Source of the DNA: Alphaproteobacteria bacterium
GTDB lineage: Bacteria; Pseudomonadota; Alphaproteobacteria; Sphingomonadales; Sphingomonadaceae
Reading direction: 5' to 3'
Length of the DNA: 64,000 nucleotides
Assembly (NCBI GenBank): GCA_005883305.1
Contig: VBAC01000001.1
Span: forward strand, 372,001-436,000
Position numbers and translations under genes: made by a program
Shown here: in pieces, positions 1-7,977 of the stretch
How the letters are laid out: every line of letters begins with the position of its first letter
Position numbering within the stretch: position 1 is the first letter of the stretch
The notes under the pieces: model-generated
What the model saw: only the letters and a program-made list of their open reading frames with translations
The model's database searches: none
Told to the model about the DNA's origin: nothing

Positions 1-114
1 GACGACCTGGAGAAAATCCCCCGCTACGCGTTTGACTATCATCAGGGAGGCTGGGAAGACACCTTGATCTCTGTTTTCTCACGCACTCTCGGACCGAAAC
101 TAGGGCGTCCGTAG
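1..114 (+). CDS. 3' end of an unidentified gene (partial)
   Basis: Frame 1 is open from the window edge to a TAG at 112-114 and gives 37 residues ending RTLGPKLGRP. The composition (aromatic, charged and glycine residues, such as YHQGGWEDTLISVFSR) looks like real protein, but nothing in it identifies a family. No other coding possibility in 1-204 looks better. The 90 bases that follow, up to the end of the minus-strand regulator gene at 205, show no gene. This is an inference from one open frame only. Confidence 0.35.
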   Translation, partial: DDLEKIPRYAFDYHQGGWEDTLISVFSRTLGPKLGRP

Positions 115-204
115 CGAAGAGCTGGACGTGGGCGGGGACCTGCTCGCGGCAGTTCGCAAGCAAATTGCCGACTGTCTCGACGGGCAAAGTTGACCCTGTC
201 ACGG

Positions 205-942
205 CTATCGACGCCCCGCCCGGAACCGCAATTGGTAAGGCCCGGCGGGCACACCCTCGACACTCTTGAAATTCATATAGGGAGGACTGTTCAGCCAGAC
301 CTCGTAGGAGCGGCCCGAAACGGCGGCACAGCGGAGGGTGAAGGTGCGACCGTCGCGTGACTGAGCGGGGCGCGAGGAGCCGCAGTCCGGATAGCTCTCG
401 GGCGCTACCTGCACGAAGGAATAGCTGCCAGCCTGCATCGGCCGGTCGAACGTCACCGAGAGCTCGAACGGCCCCGGCGCTATGGCGGCGCCCTGCGCGG
501 GCGAGGTCGCAGTCACTCTCGGCGAGGCCGGCAGCGAATGCGAGGTCGCCCCTTCACCATCAATCATGGTCCAGCCTCCTATGGCCGCAACGAAGAGCAG
601 GATCATAAAAGCCCCCAAGCTCCATGGAGAGAACGAGCGGCTTCCGCTCGCGGCCTCTCGATCAGGCCCGACTCCATCAACGCCGCAGGCGTCTTCGCTG
701 CCAACCTCCATTTTCTTGGCTACAGAATATTTGGGGAGGTCGTGCCCGGCAGCCGCGAATAGGCGGGCGGCCTCCCGGCTGCTGGTAACGCCGAGCTTGC
801 GCCGTGCTTCGCGCAGCCGCTCGTTCACGGCATGGACCGAGACGTCGAGGCTTCGCGCTGCGCTCTTCGCGTCGTGCCCCTGAGACAGGAGCCGAAGAAC
901 CTGGCGTTCGCGCTCCGAAAGCCGGGCCAGGCCATCGCTCAC
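205..942 (-). CDS. Membrane-anchored LuxR-type HTH regulator with extracytoplasmic Ig-like domain
   Basis: The 245-residue protein begins at GTG (940-942), one base after the dxs stop, so the two are probably translationally coupled. Residues about 5-65 form a LuxR/GerE helix-turn-helix (LSERERQVLRLLSQGHDAK, then SVHAVNERLREARRKLGV). A single hydrophobic segment lies at about 107-127. The rest (about 137-245) resembles a bacterial Ig-like/SbsA-type domain (ATSPAQGAAI, ELSVTFDRPM) and would lie in the periplasm. The layout suggests a one-component regulator that senses something outside the cytoplasm and acts on DNA from the membrane. There is no receiver or kinase domain. Target genes are unknown; the co-transcribed dxs operon is one candidate. 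The domain assignment is by eye. Confidence 0.8.
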   Translation of the reverse strand: MSDGLARLSERERQVLRLLSQGHDAKSAARSLDVSVHAVNERLREARRKLGVTSSREAARLFAAAGHDLPKYSVAKKMEVGSEDACGVDGVGPDREAASGSRSFSPWSLGAFMILLFVAAIGGWTMIDGEGATSHSLPASPRVTATSPAQGAAIAPGPFELSVTFDRPMQAGSYSFVQVAPESYPDCGSSRPAQSRDGRTFTLRCAAVSGRSYEVWLNSPPYMNFKSVEGVPAGPYQLRFRAGRR

Positions 943-943
943 C

Positions 944-2869
944 TTAGGCCCGCGCCCCCTCGATCATCCCCGCGCTGTTGTGGCGCAGGGCTTTCAGGAC
1001 CGTTTCGACGATCGCGTCGGCGTCCAGGCCGGCTTCGGCATATTGCTTTTCGGGCTTGTCGTGGTCCTGGAAGGCGTCGGGGAGGCGCATGGTGCGCAGC
1101 TTGAGGCCGGCGTCGATCAGGCCGGCATCGCTGGCCATGGTCAAAACGTGGGCGCCGAGGCCGCCGATCGAGGCTTCCTCGACGGTGACCGCGACCTCGT
1201 GGGTGGCGAGGAGGTGGCGGATCAGCGTCTCGTCCAGCGGCTTGGCGAAGCGAAGGTCCGCGACCGTCGTCGAGAGGCCCTTGCCGTCGAGCGCGTCGGC
1301 GGCCTTGAGCGCCTCGGCGAGCCGGGTGCCGAGCGAGAGGATGGCGACCTTCTTGCCCTCGCGGACGATCCGGCCCTTGCCGATCTCGAGCCGCTCGGGC
1401 GCCTCGGGAAGAGCGACTCCGGTGCCGTTGCCGCGCGGATAGCGAACGGCGATCGGCCCGCTGTCGTGGAGCGCCATGGTGTGGACCATGTGGACCAGCT
1501 CGGCCTCGTCGGCGGCGGCCATGACGACGAAATTGGGCAGGGTCGCGAGGTAGGTGACGTCGAAGCTTCCGGCATGGGTCGCGCCGTCGGCGCCGACCAG
1601 GCCGGCGCGGTCGATGGCGAAGCGCACCGGCAGATTCTGGATGGCGACGTCGTGGACGACCTGATCGTAGGCGCGCTGGAGGAAGGTCGAGTAGATCGCG
1701 CAGAACGGGCGCATCCCCTGCGCGGCGAGGCCGGCGGCGAAGGTCACGGCGTGCTGCTCGGCGATTCCGACGTCGAAGGTGCGATCGGGGAATTTCGCCT
1801 GGAACCTGTCGAGCCCGGTGCCGGCCGGCATCGCCGCGGTGATGGCGACGATCGTCTCGTCGCGCTCCGCCTCGGCGACCAGCGCCCTGGCGAAGATTCC
1901 GGTATAGGATGGCGGGCCCGGCTCGGCCTTGGCCTGCTCGCCGGAGATGACGTCGAACTTCTGCACGCCGTGATATTTGTCGGCCGCCGCCTCGGCCGGC
2001 GCGTAGCCCTTGCCCTTCTGGGTCACGACGTGGACCAGCATCGGCCCTTCGTCGGCGTCGCGCACGTTCTCGAGGATCTTGACCAGCCGCTCGACATTGT
2101 GGCCGTCGACCGGCCCGACATAATAGAAGCCGAGCTCCTCGAAGAGCGTGCCGCCGGTCCACATGCCGCGGCTATATTCCTCCATCCGCCGGGCCATGAC
2201 GTGGAGGCGCTGCGGAAGCATCCGGGCGAACTTCTGGGCCAGGCCGCGAAGAGTCAGATATTTGCCCGAGGAGACGAGCCGGGCGAGATAGTGGGAGAGG
2301 CCGCCGACCGGCGGAGCGATCGACATATCGTTGTCGTTGAGGATCACGATCAGGCGGTTGCCCGCGGCCTGGGCGTTGTTCATCGCCTCATAGGCCATGC
2401 CGGCGGACATCGCGCCGTCGCCGATCACCGCGATCGCCCGGCCCGGCTTGTCCGCGAGCTTGTTGGCGACGGCGAAGCCCAAGGCGGCCGAGATCGAGGT
2501 CGAACTGTGCGCGGCGCCGAACGGGTCGTATTCGCTCTCGCTTCGCCGGGTGAATCCCGACAGGCCGCCGCCCGTGCGCAAGGTGCGGATGCGATTGCGG
2601 CGGCCGGTGACGATCTTGTGCGGATAGCATTGGTGGCCGACGTCCCAGACCAGCCGGTCGGCCGGCGTATCGAACACGTAATGGAGCGCGACCGTCAGCT
2701 CGACCACGCCGAGCCCGGCGCCGAGATGGCCCCCCGTCACCGACACCGCCGAGATCGTCTCCGCGCGTAGCTCGTCGGCGAGCTGGCGAAGCTGCTCCCT
2801 GTCGAGCTTGCGGATATCGGCCGGAGTCTCGACCCGGTCGAGCAGCGGGGTTGCGGGGCTATCGCTCAT
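944..2869 (-). CDS. dxs: 1-deoxy-D-xylulose-5-phosphate synthase
   Basis: Full-length DXS (641 residues, normal for the family). It condenses pyruvate and glyceraldehyde-3-phosphate with thiamine diphosphate to make DXP, the first step of the MEP isoprenoid pathway. Visible marks are the N-terminal SVTGGHLG catalytic-histidine loop (about 44-51), the [17 protein letters not shown] thiamine-diphosphate/Mg site (about 150-166), and the C-terminal transketolase half with [15 protein letters not shown]. The ATG start overlaps the stop of the upstream acidic HTH gene by four bases (ATGA), and the LuxR-type gene follows after one base, giving a tight three-gene operon. The more usual neighbours ispA and xseB are not in the window. 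Confidence 0.98.
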   Translation of the reverse strand: MSDSPATPLLDRVETPADIRKLDREQLRQLADELRAETISAVSVTGGHLGAGLGVVELTVALHYVFDTPADRLVWDVGHQCYPHKIVTGRRNRIRTLRTGGGLSGFTRRSESEYDPFGAAHSSTSISAALGFAVANKLADKPGRAIAVIGDGAMSAGMAYEAMNNAQAAGNRLIVILNDNDMSIAPPVGGLSHYLARLVSSGKYLTLRGLAQKFARMLPQRLHVMARRMEEYSRGMWTGGTLFEELGFYYVGPVDGHNVERLVKILENVRDADEGPMLVHVVTQKGKGYAPAEAAADKYHGVQKFDVISGEQAKAEPGPPSYTGIFARALVAEAERDETIVAITAAMPAGTGLDRFQAKFPDRTFDVGIAEQHAVTFAAGLAAQGMRPFCAIYSTFLQRAYDQVVHDVAIQNLPVRFAIDRAGLVGADGATHAGSFDVTYLATLPNFVVMAAADEAELVHMVHTMALHDSGPIAVRYPRGNGTGVALPEAPERLEIGKGRIVREGKKVAILSLGTRLAEALKAADALDGKGLSTTVADLRFAKPLDETLIRHLLATHEVAVTVEEASIGGLGAHVLTMASDAGLIDAGLKLRTMRLPDAFQDHDKPEKQYAEAGLDADAIVETVLKALRHNSAGMIEGARA

Positions 2870-4041
2870 GGCTGTTCCTCTTGCCGGCCCACATAAGCGC
2901 CGCCGCCATCGAAGTCATGAGGGAAAGCTGAGCAATTTCCGTCGCCGCCCGCGCCTCGCGCACTCCCCTCAGCCTGAACGCGTTTCGGGGCCCGGCTCTC
3001 CACCGCCGCGAGGCTCGTGGCTGGATGCTGGAACGACCCTGAATCGGGTTCCGGGTTCGGCGCGTCCGGCGCGGAAGTTTCCGAAGTTTCCGCTTCCCTG
3101 GCGAAGAAAAAACCGCCTTGCTCCGCCTTCAGCGTCGCTTCCAGAATGTCCTCGTCCAGCATCGAGGTGTCGAGGCCTCCGGCGAAGCCGAAATAGCTAT
3201 CGCGCCGGGCGCAGGCGCCGATTATCTCTTCGGCTCGCTCGCGAGCGTCCTCCTCGCTCCGCCCCTTCATCGCGGCTTCCTCGGCCTCGGTCAGCGAGCG
3301 GCGATACTCCTCCTCGCCGACGACCCCGTCCTCGACTCCGTCGAAATCCTCGGGCGGCGGGAAGCGGGTCCACCAAAAGCCTCCGTCCTCGTCCTCCCAG
3401 ACGTCGTCGTCGCCGGTCTCGTCCTCCTCCTCATCCTCGGCGGCGGCGTCCTCGGCCATCCTTTCGTCCTGCTCCTTCTGCCAGGCGGGGCGGATGTCGG
3501 GCAGCGGCGTGCCGTGCTCCATCGCCTCGACCCAAGGCTCCCAATTGGCCGCGACGGCGGCGGCCTCCGGCGGCTCGTCGAGCAGATGCTCGGTCTTGCC
3601 CAGCAGGTAGATGAGCAGGCGGTTGTCGAAGACCCTCTCCTCGCTCTTCAGCTCGCCATGATAATAATGGCGCTTGATCGTGCCCTCGATCGCCCGCTCG
3701 TAGGCGGTGGCGTGGAGGCCGCGGGCGCCGAAGCGCTGGGCGGCGGCGCAGGCGAGATCGAAGGAGCGGGCGTCGGCGCGGCGGCGGGTGCGGTTCACCG
3801 CCTGGGGGGACACGCCGATCCGCTGCGCAGCCACGTGGATCAGGCCGGTGTCCGCCAGCGCCTCGACGAACTCGCGCTGCTTTGCGGGCGTGAGGCCGTC
3901 GCTTCGATAGCGGAGCGGGACGGGCGCGAAAGCGAGCGCGTCGCGGGCGTCCGCGCCGGATCGGTTGGGAGGAGAGGCGGGCTCATCGGCCGCCGCCTCG
4001 AAGGCGGATGCATCGTCAGATGCGAATCGGTTCTCGGTCAT
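2866..4041 (-). CDS. Acidic HTH-containing protein upstream of dxs, function unknown
   Basis: 391 residues, ATG start. Residues about 45-85 look like a helix-turn-helix of the small-terminase/homeodomain-like kind ([17 protein letters not shown], then [20 protein letters not shown]). The middle (about 200-260) is strongly acidic with runs of D and E ([14 protein letters not shown]), and the C-terminal third is low-complexity. The gene is first in the operon and overlaps dxs by four bases. It may be a DNA-binding regulator of the operon, but nothing proves this; proteins of this kind are normally annotated hypothetical. A palindrome sits directly upstream (4044-4071). Confidence 0.75.
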   Translation of the reverse strand: MTENRFASDDASAFEAAADEPASPPNRSGADARDALAFAPVPLRYRSDGLTPAKQREFVEALADTGLIHVAAQRIGVSPQAVNRTRRRADARSFDLACAAAQRFGARGLHATAYERAIEGTIKRHYYHGELKSEERVFDNRLLIYLLGKTEHLLDEPPEAAAVAANWEPWVEAMEHGTPLPDIRPAWQKEQDERMAEDAAAEDEEEDETGDDDVWEDEDGGFWWTRFPPPEDFDGVEDGVVGEEEYRRSLTEAEEAAMKGRSEEDARERAEEIIGACARRDSYFGFAGGLDTSMLDEDILEATLKAEQGGFFFAREAETSETSAPDAPNPEPDSGSFQHPATSLAAVESRAPKRVQAEGSARGAGGDGNCSAFPHDFDGGGAYVGRQEEQP

Positions 4042-4043
4042 TC

Positions 4044-4071
4044 GATATTATGAACCATAAAGGTTGATATC
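4044..4071. promoter_or_regulatory. Interrupted palindrome upstream of the dxs operon
   Basis: Two nested inverted repeats lie 3-30 bases upstream of the ATG at 4041: GATAT (4044-4048) with ATATC (4067-4071), and AACC (4053-4056) with GGTT (4062-4065) around ATAAA. The region is AT-rich compared with its surroundings. It could be an operator for the HTH protein encoded next to it, or part of the promoter. No further support is available. Confidence 0.3.
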
Positions 4072-4220
4072 GGCAAGAGGCGCGTGAGAATTTTTAACCG
4101 GTCATGCACGAACGCGGGGGCTGGCCGGGTGAGACGGGGCATGACGATTGGGGGAAAGCTGCCGAAGCGTGTATGCGCTATGCGTCGGTCAGCGGCCGAG
4201 CATCATGATGGAGCCCCGAG

Positions 4221-4460
4221 ATGGTTGACCTCGTTCGCGCCCAGATCGTCGACACGAATGACCCGGCCGGCCGCGGGCGGGTGAAGATCGTCGTCCCAGA
4301 GATGACCGGGGAGGCCTCGCTCTGGGCCGAGACGTTGCGGGCGGGAGGTAGCAAGGCGCCCGCCTACAAGCTCAAGGACGTGGTGATGGTCGCCTTCGAA
4401 GGGGGCGACCCGAACCGTCCGATCGTGCTGGGGGCGCTGGGCGGGGCGCCTCGACCCTAG
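4221..4460 (+). CDS. Orphan phage baseplate-V/gp5-like OB-fold protein
   Basis: 79 residues, ATG start preceded by GGAG. The whole protein matches the OB-fold seen in phage baseplate assembly protein V and VgrG/gp5: AQIVDTNDPAGRGRVKIVVP at the N-terminus and VAFEGGDPNRPIVLGALGG at the C-terminus, corresponding to the family's 'dPdglGRvkV' and 'vaFegGDpdrPvvlG' signatures. In tailed phages and contractile injection systems this domain sits in the spike or baseplate hub, normally within a larger protein or next to other tail genes. Here it is a stand-alone domain with no tail, sheath or baseplate gene in the 64 kb. It may be a domesticated relic or work with structural genes elsewhere. Confidence 0.7.
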   Translation: MVDLVRAQIVDTNDPAGRGRVKIVVPEMTGEASLWAETLRAGGSKAPAYKLKDVVMVAFEGGDPNRPIVLGALGGAPRP

Positions 4461-4516
4461 GTCTAATGGATGTTCAGCCGCCGGCTCTCTGTGTGGAAAT
4501 GGGGCGTTCCCTTTCC

Positions 4517-4600
4517 GTCACCCCCGCCAAAGCGGGGGTCCAGCTTTCCTCCTCCCGCCTGGCCCTACAGAAGCTGGATTCCCGCTTTCGCGGGAATGAC
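4517..4600. repeat. Palindromic intergenic repeat (class A)
   Basis: Two inverted arms, 4517-4546 and 4571-4600, are near-perfect reverse complements (GTCACCCCCGCC... against ...CGCGGGAATGAC), each itself a hairpin (CCCGC-pyrimidine-GCGGG). A short unrelated spacer lies between them. The same design recurs at 53.9 kb, and related copies are at 5.2, 16.0, 30.7, 36.1 and 52.4 kb. This is a REP/BIME-like repeat. Confidence 0.8.
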
Positions 4601-4636
4601 GATGGAAATTGCGTGTCGATACGGCCTTGCGAAGGC

Positions 4637-5098
4637 CTATTCCCCCTCGCACTCCCCGCAGGTGCCGTGGACCTCGATCACCGGGCGCTGGGCCTTGAAG
4701 CCGGCCGCCCTGGCCGCGTCGCGCACGCCGCCGGAGAGGCGGTCGTCGTCGATATGCTTGGCCTGGCCGCAACTGTCGCAGATCAGGAAGATGCAATCGT
4801 GAAGGCAATCGGGGTGGTCGTTGGCGACATAGGCGTTCACGCTCTCCACGCGCCGGGCGAGATTGGCGCCGACGAACAGATCGAGGATCCGGTAGACGCT
4901 GTTGGCGGCGACTCGGCGGCCCTGATCGCCGGACACCTTCTCGGCGATGTCGTAGGCGCTGGCCGGCTTGTCGAAGCTCGCCAGCGCCTCGAACACCGCG
5001 GAGCGCATCGCCGTCCACTGCTCGCCGGCTTTCTCCATCGTCTCCTGGGCGACGTTGGACAGGTCTGCGCCGGAGTGGCTGTGGTGGACGTGGGCCAT
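4637..5098 (-). CDS. Fur-family repressor, probably Zur-like
   Basis: 153 residues from the ATG at 5098 (a longer open frame runs back through repeats and is not coding). The protein has a His-rich N-terminus (MAHVHHSHSG), a winged-helix region (MRSAVFEALASFDKPASAYD, then ANSVYRILDLF) and two structural zinc motifs, CDSCG and CGEC, typical of Fur/Zur dimers. Next upstream on the same strand, across a repeat block, is a MerC-domain gene with a palindrome over its promoter. Together these favour a zinc-responsive repressor over Fur, Mur or PerR, but the metal cannot be read from sequence. Confidence 0.85.
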   Translation of the reverse strand: MAHVHHSHSGADLSNVAQETMEKAGEQWTAMRSAVFEALASFDKPASAYDIAEKVSGDQGRRVAANSVYRILDLFVGANLARRVESVNAYVANDHPDCLHDCIFLICDSCGQAKHIDDDRLSGGVRDAARAAGFKAQRPVIEVHGTCGECEGE

Positions 5099-5165
5099 GG
5101 AGGAGGAATGTAGTCGCTGAGGGGGGGTGGAACAAGCGGCGTAGCCTGAGTTTCCTGCATCATAG

Positions 5166-5480
5166 GAGTCACCCCGGCGAAGGGGCACCCCGCAAAGTAT
5201 TACTTTGCGGGGACCCCGCAGGCCGGGGCCCATGAACCGAAGCGGTCGAGGGACGGCACGGCGGCTTGCGTCTCTTCCTCGAACTCGGTGTTCATAGGTC
5301 CCGGCCTTCGCCGGGATGACTCCCTTAAATAAGATCACCGCGCGGCGAAGGCCGGGGCCCATGAACCGAAGCGGCCGAGGGACGGCACGGCGGTGTGCGT
5401 CTCTCCTTCGAGCACGGTGTTTATGGGTCCCGGCCCCTTCGACTGCCTGCCAAGGCAGGCGCTCAGGACATGCTTCGCCG
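5166..5480. repeat. Block of class A palindromic repeats between the Fur-family gene and merC
   Basis: This 423-base gene-free gap (5099-5521) holds several complete or partial copies of the repeat with arms GTCATCCCGGCGAAGGCCGGG and CCCGGCCTTCGCCGGGATGAC. They enclose two near-identical middle sections (GCCCATGAACCGAAGCGG... at about 5229 and 5359). One copy contains an inserted smaller palindrome (5188-5217) and another contains a GCCTGCCAAGGCAGGC hairpin (about 5446-5461). I see no gene here. Confidence 0.8.
5188..5217. repeat. 25-nt palindrome with ACCCC tail, copy 1
   Basis: Arms of 11 bases, CCCCGCAAAGT (5188-5198) and ACTTTGCGGGG (5202-5212), flank the loop ATT and are followed by ACCCC. 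The same architecture with paired base changes is found at 50527-50556. It sits inside the left arm of a class A repeat. Confidence 0.7.
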
Positions 5481-5490
5481 GGATGACTCT

Positions 5491-5536
5491 TCTTTGAATC
5501 AGATCACCGCGCGTCTTTGAATCAGATCACCGCGCG
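5491..5536. repeat. 23-bp tandem duplication over the merC 3' end
   Basis: TCTTTGAATCAGATCACCGCGCG occurs twice in direct tandem, 5491-5513 and 5514-5536; the second copy contains the merC stop codon. A third partial copy, GATCACCGCGCGGCGA, is at about 5334 inside the repeat block. This looks like replication slippage or copying of the gene end with the repeats. Confidence 0.75.
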
Positions 5537-5890
5537 GCGATTGAGGTCGTGGCCGAGGGCGAGGACGAGGACTCCGATCACCGAGATGACGATCTCCTCG
5601 AGGCCGTGGGGGAAGGTCAGCGAACCGGCCATCGTGCCGAGGCCGAGGCTTCCGATCGCCACCGGCAGAAGGAAGCCGTGGCGCATCGCTCCGCCGCCGA
5701 GGCCGATCATGCCGAGGGCCATGGCCATGACCAGGCCGATTTCGTGGATTCGCGGATCGACCAGCAGGCCGCCGGCCGAGGCGAGCATCATCACCAGAAC
5801 CGCGGTTCCGACGCAGTGGACGAGGCACAGGCCCGACAGGCCGATGGCCAGCCGGTCGATCCTTCCATTGGCGGTGAGGCTTGCGAACAT
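5522..5890 (-). CDS. MerC-domain membrane protein
   Basis: 122 residues, ATG start, almost entirely hydrophobic with about four membrane segments. The SGLCLVHCVGT segment near residues 19-29 carries the paired cysteines and histidine typical of MerC-type metal transporters. MerC itself imports Hg(II) in mer operons; chromosomal relatives near Fur/Zur genes are usually unassigned and may handle another metal such as zinc. There is no merR, merA, merT or merP in the window. The promoter upstream overlaps a palindrome, which suggests metal-dependent repression. The 3' end is duplicated downstream. Confidence 0.8.
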   Translation of the reverse strand: MFASLTANGRIDRLAIGLSGLCLVHCVGTAVLVMMLASAGGLLVDPRIHEIGLVMAMALGMIGLGGGAMRHGFLLPVAIGSLGLGTMAGSLTFPHGLEEIVISVIGVLVLALGHDLNRRAVI

Positions 5891-5912
5891 GCGTTTTCGA
5901 ATCCTTGACGCG

Positions 5913-5949
5913 CCTATACGGCCAGGCGACGCACGTTACAACATTACAT
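5913..5949 (-). promoter_or_regulatory. merC promoter with overlapping Zur-like palindrome
   Basis: On the minus strand a -35 TTGTAA (5936-5941) and a -10 TATAGG (5913-5918) are separated by exactly 17 bases, about 25 bases upstream of the merC ATG. An AT-rich imperfect dyad (ACGTTACAACATTACAT on the plus strand, 5933-5949) covers the -35. Its form, GTNA-n5-TNAC, resembles half-sites of alphaproteobacterial Zur operators. Repressor identity is inferred from the nearby Fur-family gene. Confidence 0.45.
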
Positions 5950-6036
5950 TTTCGAATTGGTTGCAGCGGGGTTGGCTGAATGAGGACGGCGTGCCTCCGG
6001 TTGGCAAGGGCCGGGCGCTCGGCCATAGGCCGGCGC

Positions 6037-7047
6037 ATGTTGGCACGCCCCGATACGCCCGCTCCCCGGCCGCGCGCCATCGCCGCCTGGCTGCTGATCG
6101 TCGCCGCTCTGGTCTTCGCGATGGTCGTCGTCGGCGGGATCACCAGGCTCACCGAATCCGGGCTGTCGATGGTCCGCTGGGAGCCGGTTTCGGGGGCGGT
6201 GCCGCCGCTGAACGGCGCGCAGTGGCAGGCCGAGTTCGACCGCTACAAAGCCAGCCCGCAATATGAGCAGATGAACCGCGGGATGAGCCTCGGCGATTTC
6301 AAGGCGATCTATTTCTGGGAATATCTCCACCGGCTGCTCGGCCGGCTGATCGGGCTCGCCTTCGCCTTGCCCTTCGCCTGGTTCGCCTGGAGGCGCGCAA
6401 TCCCGCCGGGTGCGGCGTGGAAGCTGGGCGGCATCCTGGCTCTGGGAGCGCTGCAGGGGGCGATCGGCTGGTGGATGGTCGCCTCGGGCCTGGTCGACCG
6501 GCCCGATGTGAGCCACATCCGCCTCGCCGTCCACCTGCTCACCGCGCTGGCGATCTTCGCCGGCCTGATCTGGGTGGCCCTGGACCTGAAGGCGCGCTCG
6601 CGGATCCCCTTGCTCGGAATCTGGACGCTGTGCGCCCTGTTTCTCCAGTTCATGTTCGGCGCCTATGTCGCCGGGCTCGACGCCGGCTACGCGTTCAACA
6701 CATGGCCGACGATGGGCGGCGCGCTCTATCCGGCCGGCGCGGAGTGGATGAGCCCGGCGATCCGCAACTTCGTCGACAACCCGATCACCGTCCAGTTCGT
6801 CCACCGCTGGCTCGCCTTCGCCGTCGCTGCCCTGGCGATCGCGCTGGCGATCAGGGGCTGGAAAGCGCGCCTTGCGTGGGAATCGACCGCGCTGGCTCTG
6901 GCCGTCGCCGCGCAGGTGATGCTCGGAATCCTGACGCTCGTTTCCGGAGTGATGATCGAGATCGCGGTGAGCCACCAGGCGATGGCCGTGCTGCTGCTGG
7001 CGATGACCCTGGTCACCGCCCACCGGCTCGGGGAGGCGCGGGCATGA
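6037..7047 (+). CDS. ctaA: Heme A synthase (COX15/CtaA type)
   Basis: 336 residues from the ATG at 6037; an in-frame ATG at 5980 would add 19 non-hydrophobic residues. The enzyme oxidises the C8 methyl of heme O to make heme A for aa3-type cytochrome oxidase. It has about eight membrane segments and the family sequences GGITRLTESGLSM near the N-terminus, FWEYLHRLLGRLIG (heme-ligand histidine), VQFVHRWLAF and AVSHQAMAVLLL in the C-terminal half. Its stop overlaps the cutA start (ATGA). An aa3 oxidase subunit IV gene lies at 60.4 kb, consistent with an aa3 oxidase in this organism. Confidence 0.95.
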   Translation: MLARPDTPAPRPRAIAAWLLIVAALVFAMVVVGGITRLTESGLSMVRWEPVSGAVPPLNGAQWQAEFDRYKASPQYEQMNRGMSLGDFKAIYFWEYLHRLLGRLIGLAFALPFAWFAWRRAIPPGAAWKLGGILALGALQGAIGWWMVASGLVDRPDVSHIRLAVHLLTALAIFAGLIWVALDLKARSRIPLLGIWTLCALFLQFMFGAYVAGLDAGYAFNTWPTMGGALYPAGAEWMSPAIRNFVDNPITVQFVHRWLAFAVAALAIALAIRGWKARLAWESTALALAVAAQVMLGILTLVSGVMIEIAVSHQAMAVLLLAMTLVTAHRLGEARA

Positions 7048-7376
7048 GCGATCTCGCGCGTGGCTCGATCGTCAGCGTCTACGCAACCTTCCCCAGCGAG
7101 GAGGAGGCGAAGCGGATCGGCCGGACGCTGGTCGAGGAGCGGCTGGCGGCCTGCGTGAACATTCTCGGCGCCTGCCATTCGATCTATCGCTGGGAGGGGA
7201 AGATCGAGGAGGCGGGAGAGGTCGCGGCGATCTTCAAGACCGCCGCCGACGGGGCGCAAGCGCTGATCGCCCGCCTCGCCGCGCTTCACAGCTACGACGT
7301 GCCGGCCGCGGTGGTCTGGCCCGTCGGCGAGGCGCCGGACGACTATCGCGATTGGGTGATCGAAAGCATAGGGTAA
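7044..7376 (+). CDS. cutA: Divalent-cation tolerance protein CutA
   Basis: 110 residues, the usual CutA1 length. The start ATG at 7044 overlaps the ctaA stop by four bases. Family marks are [21 protein letters not shown] at the N-terminus, [20 protein letters not shown] in the middle and the C-terminal VPAAVVWPV...YRDWV. CutA forms small trimers; its role in copper tolerance in E. coli is old genetic evidence and its biochemical role is still unclear. Coupling to heme A synthase is by overlap only. Confidence 0.93.
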   Translation: MSDLARGSIVSVYATFPSEEEAKRIGRTLVEERLAACVNILGACHSIYRWEGKIEEAGEVAAIFKTAADGAQALIARLAALHSYDVPAAVVWPVGEAPDDYRDWVIESIG

Positions 7377-7408
7377 CATAATACCTCTCACGAAACGCCC
7401 GCTTTTCC

Positions 7409-7437
7409 TTGACTTTCGCCCCCTCCTTAGCCAAATG
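7409..7437 (+). promoter_or_regulatory. Candidate rplM-rpsI promoter
   Basis: A good -35 TTGACT (7409-7414) is followed after 17 bases by CAAATG (7432-7437), a weak -10. It lies about 60 bases upstream of the rplM ATG, just before a strong hairpin. The -10 is poor, so this is tentative. Confidence 0.4.
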
Positions 7438-7447
7438 CCCGCCGTCC

Positions 7448-7470
7448 GCGCCGCTCGCATCGAGCGGCGC
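7448..7470 (+). promoter_or_regulatory. Perfect 10-bp hairpin in the rplM leader
   Basis: GCGCCGCTCG (7448-7457), loop CAT, CGAGCGGCGC (7461-7470): ten perfect pairs, ending 27 bases before the rplM start and about 12 before its Shine-Dalgarno. Without a T-run it is not a terminator. The position fits an r-protein leader element; L13 leaders for autogenous control are known in other bacteria, but homology cannot be claimed. Confidence 0.5.
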
Positions 7471-7497
7471 TGCTCATTTCAAAAGAGGTCTGGCCCC

Positions 7498-7977
7498 ATG
7501 AAGGCGCTGATGAAGACCACCAAGTCGGCCAAGCCGCGCGAGGTGGAGAAGAAATGGCATCTGATCGATGCCGACGGGCTGGTCGTGGGGCGTCTCGCCT
7601 CGATCGTCGCCAACATCCTGCGCGGCAAGCACAAGCCGAGCTTCACCCCGCACGTCGATTGCGGCGACCATGTCGTCATCGTCAACGCCGACAAGGTGCG
7701 CTTCACCGGCAAGAAGCTGCAGGACAAGATCTATTACAAGCACACCGGCTATGCCGGCGGAATCAAGTCGATCACCGCCGGCAAGGTGCTCGAGGGCCGC
7801 TTCCCCGAGCGCGTGCTCGAAAAGGCGATCGAGCGGATGATCCCTCGCGGGCCGCTGGGGCGCGACCAGATGCGCGCGCTTCATCTCTACAACGGCACCG
7901 AGCATCCGCACGGCGGCCAGAACCCCGAAACTCTCGACGTCGCGGCGATGAACCGCAAGAACAAGGTGGGTGCCTGA
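7498..7977 (+). CDS. rplM: 50S ribosomal protein L13
   Basis: 159 residues from the ATG at 7498, preceded by AAAGAGG at a good distance; ATG at 7510 is a minor alternative, and the upstream in-frame ATG at 7435 would translate the leader hairpin. L13 signatures are present: [16 protein letters not shown] near the start, [18 protein letters not shown], and the C-terminal [19 protein letters not shown]...[10 protein letters not shown]13 is an early assembly protein of the large subunit. The stop codon shares one base with the rpsI start, the standard rplM-rpsI operon. Confidence 0.98.
   Translation: MKALMKTTKSAKPREVEKKWHLIDADGLVVGRLASIVANILRGKHKPSFTPHVDCGDHVVIVNADKVRFTGKKLQDKIYYKHTGYAGGIKSITAGKVLEGRFPERVLEKAIERMIPRGPLGRDQMRALHLYNGTEHPHGGQNPETLDVAAMNRKNKVGA

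Noticed and set aside
42-263. A 73-residue minus-strand frame at the window start
   Set aside because: Composition is Arg/Pro-rich and non-specific; the plus-strand frame ending at 114 looks better.
5522-5890. A mercury-resistance operon because of the MerC domain
   Set aside because: No merR, merT, merP or merA is present; the neighbour is a Fur-family gene.
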